Positions 6,456-11,993 of a DNA stretch of 11,993 nt are shown piece by piece. Source of the stretch: Microseira sp003486305. Lineage in GTDB: Bacteria > Cyanobacteriota > Cyanobacteriia > Cyanobacteriales > Aerosakkonemataceae. The position numbers were made by a program, and so were the translations under genes. How positions within the stretch are numbered: position 1 is the stretch's first letter; every line of letters starts with the position of its first letter. The notes below the pieces were generated by a model, which saw only the letters and a list, made by a program, of their open reading frames with translations, searched no databases and had not been told where the DNA came from. Location of the stretch: the NCBI GenBank assembly GCA_031969655.1, contig DALYJX010000231.1:1-11993 (forward strand). The letters run 5' to 3'.

Positions 6456-8459
6456 CTAAGATGGTTGCGATCGCACTAAAGGCACTCGCACCACCGTGTA
6501 GGCTCCAGCAACCACATCAATTGCTAAAGCATCAACAACGGTTTTCCACCCAGGGGGAAAACCGGATGGCTTAAAATCAAGGCGATAAGTGCCTTGGGGG
6601 AGACGCAGACTGTTGCTCACGCGCCGCCGTTGCACTTGATATGATGTCAGGGGTTTATTATCTAGCACAAACATATCTAGATTGCCTGTATAAATTGATT
6701 CGCCTGCATCTTGTTTGCCGTTATTGTTATCATCAAAAAAGGCAAAGATAGCGATTCCTCCTAGCGTGCGGAAGTTATCGTTGCGGCGATCGCTGGGGCT
6801 AATTCCTGCCTGTAAATCTAAGCTGGAAACTAACTCAATATTAAAACTGGATTCTGAGGAAGTAAGCGCCACTCCTTGATAGCGCCCCCGCAACAACAAA
6901 CCCGGTATGATAGTTGTTCCCGCCGAGGCAATAATTCCCTCACCGCGAGAACCAATTCCGTATCCCAATTGCGCTTCCCAAAGATAATTGCCATCAAGCG
7001 ATCGCGCTGTCGATCGATAGCGCCAAGACAAAGTTGCCAGGTTATCATCGATAAGGTTTTGCGAGCGAGTTTCGTAATTAAATAGCAGCGATTGTTGAGC
7101 AGAAAAGTTATATCCCAGTGCAGATTGCGTGCCGATCTCGTTTCCTTGTTGGGTGAATTGTAGTTTACCCAAACGTTGAGTTAAATTCCAGCGGAAGCGA
7201 TTGTTAGTATCAAAAGTGGCGCGAACAGATGTTTCAGAAGTACTGCCCCGACGGGAAAATTGCAACCCGGCAGAATTTCCATCGCGGCTGTCAATCGCTC
7301 CAAATAAACTTAAACCAGGCAAAACTTGCCAATCTAAATTGAACCGTTGCGAGAAGCGATCGCTATTAAATCTAGCAGTAAAATTGCGAAACGGCTGCAA
7401 GCGAATATCAGCATTCACATCCCAAGTATCACCCTTGATCGCCGAAACCGATGCTTGTAATTTTCCCGATCCAGGTAGAAAGAATAACTCTGCCAAACCT
7501 CTAAAATCGCTTGTGGATTGGGGATCGCTGGCGCGATCGTAAACACCCCCCAACCCCACCGTCAATTCTTCTGTTAAACCCCAGCGTTGGGAAATCCCAC
7601 CCCTAAAGTCCGAGAAGGTTCCCACCCAAGTGTCATTAGCAGCAAATTGCCGTCGCAAACCACCAGAAACAATCAACGCTGACGCCCCAGAAGGCAATAA
7701 TTCCAGCGCTCTAGAAAAACTCACATCGCGAATTTCTGGCTGACTGGTAAGCGAGGCATCGGGATACAGTAAAACGCGATAGTTAGTATTAGAAGATTGA
7801 TTGTCAACCCGAACGTTTTCAAAGCGATAAATGCCAGAAGAATCTACTAAAACTTCAGCTAGCGCCCCCTCCCCCAAACCTTGAGTTAGCCGCACCAAAG
7901 TACCCGGATTTGCCCTACCCACAATCGTGCGTTCAATTTGAGATGCTTGCAAGCGTTGTTGAGGATTGAAACCACCCCTCCCCGAAGGTGGTGGCGGCGT
8001 AAATCCCCACCGCTGAATCACCGTAAAACCCCAATAATCACCCGTTCCTTGACTGCGCCAAAACGGTGCTTGAGAACCTAAAATATAATCAGATCGATCC
8101 AGCTTTCTGAGAAACTGCGCTTCAGCTAATCTCCAAGTTTCTCGTTGTTGTAAGTTTGGTTGATCTAACCTGACAAAGAAGCTGCCTCCGAAAATTGTAC
8201 CCACAGCGGTTAAATTTCCTTGGAAATTTTGCGGATTTCTTTCCCTACCAGTAATATTCACCCGCCAATCGATTGCAGTTAGGGTAATAGTTGGTGCCTG
8301 AATGCGCGGGAGTTCGTCTAAACTGATGGGAGGCTCTTGTGGTTGGTTGGTTTGAGCAGTTTGAGTTAATTGAGGAATATTTAACTCTATAGTATGACCG
8401 AGCAAGTCAAATTCAGCGTTAATCAATCCCCAATCTAGCAAAATCACGAAATACTGCAA
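6456..8459 (-). CDS. Usher-like outer-membrane beta-barrel protein, possibly N-terminally truncated
   Basis: Protein of 667 residues resembling fimbrial-usher-type barrels in cyanobacteria. Residues 65-150 and 255-550 are amphipathic beta strands rich in aromatic/Gly/Arg patterns (for example GGISQRWGLTEELTVGLGGVYD, 287-308). Residues 177-232 look like the middle or plug domain (IVGRANPGTLVRL...GIYRFENVRV). Residues 568-587 (GIAIFAFFDDNNNGKQDAGE) are an Asp/Asn-rich loop of the SdrD-B/usher C-terminal type, followed by a carboxypeptidase-regulatory-like beta domain to the end. The oddity is the start: the only in-frame initiator near the 5' end is TTG at 8459, with a stop 27 bp upstream, and no signal peptide is visible although an outer-membrane protein needs one. 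Either the 5' end was lost or a frameshift separates it. No chaperone or pilin gene is nearby. Role inferred: export or anchoring of surface protein. Confidence 0.65.
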   Translation of the reverse strand: MQYFVILLDWGLINAEFDLLGHTIELNIPQLTQTAQTNQPQEPPISLDELPRIQAPTITLTAIDWRVNITGRERNPQNFQGNLTAVGTIFGGSFFVRLDQPNLQQRETWRLAEAQFLRKLDRSDYILGSQAPFWRSQGTGDYWGFTVIQRWGFTPPPPSGRGGFNPQQRLQASQIERTIVGRANPGTLVRLTQGLGEGALAEVLVDSSGIYRFENVRVDNQSSNTNYRVLLYPDASLTSQPEIRDVSFSRALELLPSGASALIVSGGLRRQFAANDTWVGTFSDFRGGISQRWGLTEELTVGLGGVYDRASDPQSTSDFRGLAELFFLPGSGKLQASVSAIKGDTWDVNADIRLQPFRNFTARFNSDRFSQRFNLDWQVLPGLSLFGAIDSRDGNSAGLQFSRRGSTSETSVRATFDTNNRFRWNLTQRLGKLQFTQQGNEIGTQSALGYNFSAQQSLLFNYETRSQNLIDDNLATLSWRYRSTARSLDGNYLWEAQLGYGIGSRGEGIIASAGTTIIPGLLLRGRYQGVALTSSESSFNIELVSSLDLQAGISPSDRRNDNFRTLGGIAIFAFFDDNNNGKQDAGESIYTGNLDMFVLDNKPLTSYQVQRRRVSNSLRLPQGTYRLDFKPSGFPPGWKTVVDALAIDVVAGAYTVVRVPLVRSQPS

Positions 8460-8856
8460 CGCGAGGCGAATGAAAATCCCATTTTAACTATTATCCCTCA
8501 CCGCCCGGTTCATTTTTCAAGCATGGCTGAAATATAGCGGATTGCAGCCCCATGAGGTACGGCGCAGCTGTGTGCGGGCAGCCTTAAGGCTGCGCGCTTG
8601 ACAAACTCAGCCATTTGGCTGTATCAAAACGAGGAATTTATCCGCTGTCATGCTTGACGAAGCAAGCATTGCAGATTTTAAACCACTTTGAATTTAGGAA
8701 AAAAATGCGAGTAACTTGGGAATAAACGCTCAAAAAAACCCGGTTTCGCAGAATAAACCAGGTTTTTGGCGCAAAGACTCGCCGAAACGTCGTTGCGTAA
8801 GTCCTGAAGGAAATTAATTTTGTTGTAAATCTTAGCACTGCTGCAAGATATGAGGT
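8460..8856. other. Non-coding spacer upstream of the usher-like gene
   Basis: About 400 bp without a supported gene. A 66-codon - strand frame at 8638-8838 overlaps repeat sequence and shows no family features, so I reject it. The stretch holds the palindromic element at 8517-8657 and a GAAACC-type repeat near 8737-8767 (AACCCGGTTTCGC then AACCAGGTTTTT). No upstream fragment of the usher-like protein could be recognised here. Confidence 0.55.
8517..8657. repeat. Fold-back element around GCAGCCTTAAGGCTGC
   Basis: A perfect 16-bp palindrome GCAGCCTTAAGGCTGC lies at 8578-8593. It is flanked by partial inverted ends: TCAAGCATG with TAGCGGAT on the left (from 8517), and the reverse complement of ATCCGCTGTCATGCTTGA on the right (8640-8657). 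It has the look of a small non-coding insertion, about 140 bp, just upstream of the truncated usher-like gene. Confidence 0.4.
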
Positions 8857-9717
8857 TTACGGAACAGGAACAAAGTCTCGCGTTAAACTCAACTGATTGG
8901 CATTCACCCCTTGAACAAAACCAATGAATTCGTTATTCTCAGAAATTCCCACTCCTGCGCCAAGGTTATCGAGGGTTAAATTATAAAAATTTAAGCCCTT
9001 CAAACTGCTAACGACAATGAAATCAGTTCCAACCGTGAAGTCAGCAATAACTGCAAAATCACCGCTACCCGCACCTATATAGAACGACTGCTTTTCCTTC
9101 CCCAGGTAAAATAGATCGGCACTCTCTCCACCTAGAAGAGTATCAATTTCCCCCGCTCCAGGATTAGAAGCCGAAAGATTGACACCAATGACAAAATCTT
9201 CACCTTTATCACCCGAAACTAAATCGTTCCCGTTACCACCGTAGAGAAAGTCTGTATCTTTACCGCCATAGATAGTATCGTTTCCTTCGTCTCCAGAAAT
9301 AACATCTACGCCCAAGTTACCAAAGAGTAAATCGCTACCTTCTTTTCCGAAAACAATATCATTATCTTTCCCTGCCCAGATTGTATCTTCGCCTAGATCG
9401 CCTAGAATTAAATCGTTGTCTTGATTGCCGAATATTTGATCGTTACCAAGACTGCCCGCAATCGTATCGGCACCTTCTTCCCCATAAATTGTGTCGCGGC
9501 CTTCACCGCCTGAAATTGAATCGTTTCCCGCTCCACCAAAGAGTAAAAAATCACCAAAAAGACCTGAAATAGAATCGTTACCTAAACCTCCATAAACCGT
9601 ATCGTTACCGCTGACCCCTGAAAGCGAATCATTTCCAGCAAATCCCTCAATTAAATCATTTTCAAATAAATTTCCCGATAGGGTATCGTTGCCAAATGTA
9701 CCAGTGATAATTGCCAT
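8857..9717 (-). CDS. RTX (hemolysin-type calcium-binding repeat) secreted protein
   Basis: Acidic protein of 286 residues. Residues about 8-180 consist of roughly 19 imperfect nine-residue repeats of the GGxGxDxUx type (for example GNDTIYGGKD, GNDSISGGEG), which bind Ca2+ and fold as a parallel beta-roll outside the cell. Residues about 190-286 form the usual C-terminal cap (FAVIADFTVGTDFIVV) ending in a hydrophobic, uncharged tail as expected for type I secretion. It has no N-terminal signal peptide and no enzyme or adhesin domain, so it is a bare repeat protein, probably a surface-layer or matrix component. GAGG lies 10 nt before the ATG. A TATAGT just upstream could be its -10. No ABC exporter genes are in the window. 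Confidence 0.88.
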   Translation of the reverse strand: MAIITGTFGNDTLSGNLFENDLIEGFAGNDSLSGVSGNDTVYGGLGNDSISGLFGDFLLFGGAGNDSISGGEGRDTIYGEEGADTIAGSLGNDQIFGNQDNDLILGDLGEDTIWAGKDNDIVFGKEGSDLLFGNLGVDVISGDEGNDTIYGGKDTDFLYGGNGNDLVSGDKGEDFVIGVNLSASNPGAGEIDTLLGGESADLFYLGKEKQSFYIGAGSGDFAVIADFTVGTDFIVVSSLKGLNFYNLTLDNLGAGVGISENNEFIGFVQGVNANQLSLTRDFVPVP

Positions 9718-9856
9718 GATGAATGCACCTCAAATTACTATATGTATGGAAAAAACAGACCGACGCGAAGATGGTTTGCGATCGCTCATGTCGCTCTCGA
9801 TTTAAGATATGTGCGGCATCGAGATATTTATGCACCGAGATCAACACCGGGAGTGT

Positions 9857-10135
9857 CTAGCAGCCACCACCATCACCGCCGCCGCAAGAACCACCACCAT
9901 CACCACCGCCGCAAGAACTCCCACCATCACCGCCGCTGAATGAACCACAATCACCGCTGCTGACCGATCCACCACCGCCGTCCCAGCCGCTGAAAAAACC
10001 ACCATCACCGACGCTGAATGAACTACCACTATCCGAAGAACGGCGGTGGCGAGAAGAACGGCTACCGGAATTCTCTACGCCAAGACCAAACAAAGCAACG
10101 GCGATCGCCAGACCCAATATGAGGACGATTTCCAT
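9857..10135 (-). CDS. Small one-helix membrane protein with Gly/Ser/Asp/Cys-repeat tail, function unknown
   Basis: Protein of 92 residues. An N-terminal hydrophobic helix (2-20, EIVLILGLAIAVALFGLGV) is followed by a basic Ser/Arg/His stretch (SRSSRHRRSS, 25-34), which by the positive-inside rule would keep the tail cytoplasmic. A tail made almost only of Gly, Ser, Asp and Cys follows. The last part repeats SCGGGDGGG twice (74-91), with cysteines at 63, 75, 84 and the C-terminal residue 92. The ATG at 10135 is preferred to the ATG 54 bp upstream because AAGGAGC lies 8 nt before it and the shorter form starts directly at the helix. It lies 139 bp upstream of the RTX gene on the same strand, with no clear terminator between. 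Similar Gly/Cys-rich tails occur in small cyanobacterial proteins, but I cannot assign a function. Confidence 0.7.
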   Translation of the reverse strand: MEIVLILGLAIAVALFGLGVENSGSRSSRHRRSSDSGSSFSVGDGGFFSGWDGGGGSVSSGDCGSFSGGDGGSSCGGGDGGGSCGGGDGGGC

Positions 10136-10617
10136 AAGTATGCTCCTTGTGCGAGCTATAGGTATGATAGTTAAGCTTCCGAGCCACAACCATTAGAGTC
10201 TTGCTGCGATCGCGCTACGACACTCTCAGGCTGTCTCATCAATTTATCTTAGCTTACCTGTACAGCTAGTTAGCATACTATTTACGATTCTTAATATTTA
10301 AGGTATGTTGCGGTTGAGGCAAAGCAGTTCGGAAACTATAGCCAAAATCATCAAACATACTTTTTGACATACCAAGTCTGCTGAATTAAGTTGATCGCAG
10401 GCTTGACCATCGTTTGGCTTGTGGCGCGGCGATCGCCGATGCAGCTTAAGCTGTTACGCATCTAATTTTACAGTCAATTTTTCTCTTGTTCTTGTGGGAT
10501 GGGCATCCTGCCCGTCTCTGTATTCAATGCGTGATGCGTGATAGCTTACCTTGGAGGCTGGCGGAAATGCTACGATGATGTATTCGGACACTAAAAGTAA
10601 GCTTCACCAGGCGAGCG
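10136..10617. other. Non-coding spacer between divergent Gly/Cys-tail and vMAP-HTH genes
   Basis: About 480 bp with no supported gene. It contains an extended HIP1 palindrome CGGCGATCGCCG (10427-10438), the palindrome CAGCTTAAGCTG (10442-10453), a GGGATGGGCATCCTGCCCGTC repeat typical of cyanobacterial spacers (about 10497-10517) and a doubled TGCGTGA near 10529-10543. Promoters of both flanking genes must lie here. I could not pick convincing -35/-10 pairs. Confidence 0.6.
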
Positions 10618-11628
10618 ATGGACTTTGAAGAAGTATTCAAAGCTGTGAACGCAGCAGTTTTTGCCAGCGATGGAAGACACTTAAGCCAGGTAGAAGAAGA
10701 TGTGCTTCGGGGCGCTTGGCTGGATTTGACCTATCCAGAAATAGCCAAGACTTCTTCATACTCGCTGAATTACTTGAAGCAGGATGTTGGCCCCAATTTA
10801 TGGAAACTACTTTCCAGAGTACTAGGAGAAGAAGTTGGAAAATCAAACTTTCGGTCATACATGGAGAGGTACTTTTTCAAGCAATTGCCTAGTTCTGTAG
10901 AACCGGAAACGATTAAGCTACAACATCAAGAGCCAAAAACGGCTTGTCAAGTATTAAGTAGTAAGCTGAATCAAATTGACAAAGCATGTTTTGAAGCTTC
11001 GCAGGCTATTAGTGAAGATGCTAATAAACAGGTTCTGCTTAACGCTTACGTTCAGATGATGAATAAGCACCTCAGCATCTTTTCGAGAAATATTTCAGAA
11101 ATTAATAAGGGCAGCGTTGAAATTAGCGGACAGCAAAGATTAGAAGTAAAAAATCAACTCCTTAAACAACTATTGGAAAAGCTAGAGCGTCAAGATAAAA
11201 ACCAAGAAAAGCCTTCTCTGTATGCTGTTAGTTATGGGGATATTCATCGCTGGTGGGAAACATCTCTGGCGCAAGAGTTTCGGGATTTGAATGGGGAATT
11301 AGCCAAATATATTCATGTAGAAAGAATCTTTATTCTGCCCGATAAAGAAGCAGAAGAAAATATGAAAATAACCATGAATTGGCATCGATACTTGGGGATA
11401 GATGTTTATTGTCTGATCGGTGACGACCCTGAAATCAGAGTCAGTTTTTTAGTTTGCGAAAATTCATTTACTAACTTGGTAAATATCTCCAGAAATGGCG
11501 AGGAGTTAGATGGTTATATTTCGGTAAATAGCAGAGATATCGCCAGAAATTTGAACCGATTTAAAGCAATTAAAAAATTGTATGGTAGCAAACTTCGTAA
11601 AATAGAGATTGGGGATGAAGAGGTGTAA
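10618..11628 (+). CDS. vMAP-type HTH protein with uncharacterised C-terminal domain
   Basis: Protein of 336 residues. The N-terminal ~90 residues match the helix-turn-helix found at the start of many cyanobacterial vWA-MoxR-associated (vMAP) conflict and signalling proteins: LSQVEEDVLRGAWLDLTYPE (22-41), IAKTSSYSLNYLKQDVGPNLWKLL (42-65), GEEVGKSNFRSYMER (70-84). A mostly helical linker (about 100-195) follows. The C-terminal domain (about 200-336) has HRWWETSLAQEF (210-221), a strand HVERIFILP (233-241) and YLGIDVYCLIGDD (258-270), an alpha/beta pattern that resembles a domain often fused to this HTH in cyanobacteria. I do not know its function. The usual NTPase, WD40 or protease partner domain is absent. 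There is no signal peptide or membrane segment. The ATG at 10618 starts the HTH directly, and its Shine-Dalgarno is weak. It stands alone. Confidence 0.75.
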   Translation: MDFEEVFKAVNAAVFASDGRHLSQVEEDVLRGAWLDLTYPEIAKTSSYSLNYLKQDVGPNLWKLLSRVLGEEVGKSNFRSYMERYFFKQLPSSVEPETIKLQHQEPKTACQVLSSKLNQIDKACFEASQAISEDANKQVLLNAYVQMMNKHLSIFSRNISEINKGSVEISGQQRLEVKNQLLKQLLEKLERQDKNQEKPSLYAVSYGDIHRWWETSLAQEFRDLNGELAKYIHVERIFILPDKEAEENMKITMNWHRYLGIDVYCLIGDDPEIRVSFLVCENSFTNLVNISRNGEELDGYISVNSRDIARNLNRFKAIKKLYGSKLRKIEIGDEEV

Positions 11629-11689
11629 TATTCTTTCCTTATGCATCAGAATTACAGCCGTTTTTAATTGGGTGCAACGCGACACTGTC

Positions 11690-11747
11690 GGGACACGGCA
11701 TCGGAAGCACTTTGCACTGGCGACAAAACTTACCCCCGCCGTGTCCC
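11690..11747. repeat. Inverted repeat GGGACACGGC...GCCGTGTCCC
   Basis: The arms at 11690-11699 and 11738-11747 are a perfect 10-bp inverted repeat over a 38-nt loop, followed by TACC. The arms equal internal segments of the MITE-like family, but the termini of that family are absent. It lies 61 bp after the vMAP-HTH stop and may act as its 3' hairpin. No T run follows. Confidence 0.65.
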
Positions 11748-11803
11748 TACCACAAACGGTATTTTTGCAAAAAGCTTAATGATTCAGATATAACCGGAAT
11801 CCA

Positions 11804-11914
11804 TATAATATGTCGTTGCGTAGGGACACGGCATCATAGATTTTAGGGACACAGATAACGTTAATAATGCCGTGTCCCGGCTTTTGATCGTGGGTAATCG
11901 ACCGGGCATGATAT
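11804..11914 (+). mobile_element. MITE-like element, copy 3 (internally deleted)
   Basis: Same family and orientation as copy 1. The right end (GGGTAATCGACCGGGCATGA to 11914) and the interior (GTCGTTGCGTAGGGACACGG, GATAACGTTAAT, TGCCGTGTCCCGGC) are intact. About 40 bp that should follow the left ATATG are missing, so most of the left terminus is gone. A GAAACCCGG-type repeat follows at about 11928-11940, as next to the other copies. Confidence 0.7.
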
Positions 11915-11943
11915 TATTTAAGAAACCCGGTTTTTATCAGCAA

Positions 11944-11993
11944 TTAATACAAATATTCCATCCGGTCGAAGTCTCGTTTCACTTCATACCAGA
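11944..11993 (-). CDS. Possible C-terminal end of a gene entering from the right edge
   Basis: On the - strand, one frame is open from the window edge for 15 codons, reading WYEVKRDFDRMEYLY and then TAA at 11946-11944. The composition looks like protein, and the stop lies next to repeat DNA as gene ends do here. Fifteen codons are too few to be sure, and no family is recognised. Confidence 0.25.
   Translation of the reverse strand, partial: WYEVKRDFDRMEYLY

Noticed and set aside
8638..8838. 66-codon - strand frame upstream of the usher-like gene
   Set aside because: It overlaps the GAAACC-type repeat and the end of a fold-back element, has no recognisable domain and does not restore the usher N-terminus.
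9381..9572. 63-codon + strand frame inside the RTX gene, and His-rich + strand frame at 9742-9939
   Set aside because: Both are antisense shadows: the first mirrors the RTX repeats, and the His-rich run is the antisense reading of Gly/Asp codons of the Gly/Cys-tail gene.
10190..10617. Possible structured small RNA
   Set aside because: Only short palindromes (HIP1 and CAGCTTAAGCTG) and a common spacer repeat are present. I see no promoter-hairpin-T-run arrangement that would support an RNA gene.

Overview
The window looks like chromosomal DNA from a cyanobacterium, most likely a filamentous Oscillatoriales-type species (Microcoleus or Oscillatoria-like). The evidence is many HIP1-type octamers (GCGATCGC), heptanucleotide STRR repeats (TTGCTAA x3), typical cyanobacterial hairpin repeats (GAGGCAGAGCCTC, GTAGGTTGGGT, AGAAACCCGGTTTCT), a cyanobacterial-type SPFH/prohibitin, and a vMAP-type helix-turn-helix protein. 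The genus is inference from general style, not from a search.

Layout. (1) 1-1243: a triple-hairpin repeat cluster, a Fur-box-like palindrome and hemB on the + strand. (2) 1244-1785: a hemB terminator that is also the first copy of a 55-bp double-hairpin tandem repeat, a 100-N assembly gap inside that array, and a short leader carrying a second metalloregulator-like palindrome. (3) 1786-3827: feoA and feoB overlapping on the + strand (ferrous iron uptake), then a terminator. (4) 3828-4447: a dense patch of non-coding repeats including copy 1 of a ~145-bp MITE-like element. (5) 4448-5287: a prohibitin/SPFH membrane protein on the - strand. (6) 5288-5896: a non-coding stretch with a strong triple hairpin. 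(7) 5897-6268: a small YvlD/phage-holin-4-type membrane protein on the + strand, then MITE copy 2. (8) 6456-8459: a large usher-like outer-membrane beta-barrel protein on the - strand with no visible signal peptide. (9) 8857-10135: an RTX calcium-binding repeat protein and, upstream of it on the same strand, a tiny one-helix protein with a Gly/Ser/Asp/Cys tail. (10) 10618-11628: a vMAP-type HTH protein with an uncharacterised C-terminal domain, then more repeats, MITE copy 3 and the possible C-terminal end of another - strand gene.

How the parts fit. The left third has an iron/haem theme: hemB makes porphobilinogen for haem, chlorophyll and bilins, and feoAB imports Fe(II). Each has a palindrome resembling a Fur site overlapping a -10-like hexamer, so joint iron-dependent control is a reasonable hypothesis. 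The right two thirds are mostly cell-envelope or surface proteins (SPFH, holin-like, usher-like, RTX) plus one signalling or conflict-type protein, separated by repeat-rich spacers. I see no complete new multi-gene system. The most interesting items are the MITE family, the gapped 55-bp tandem array, the Cys/Gly nonapeptide-repeat protein and the orphan vMAP-HTH protein.
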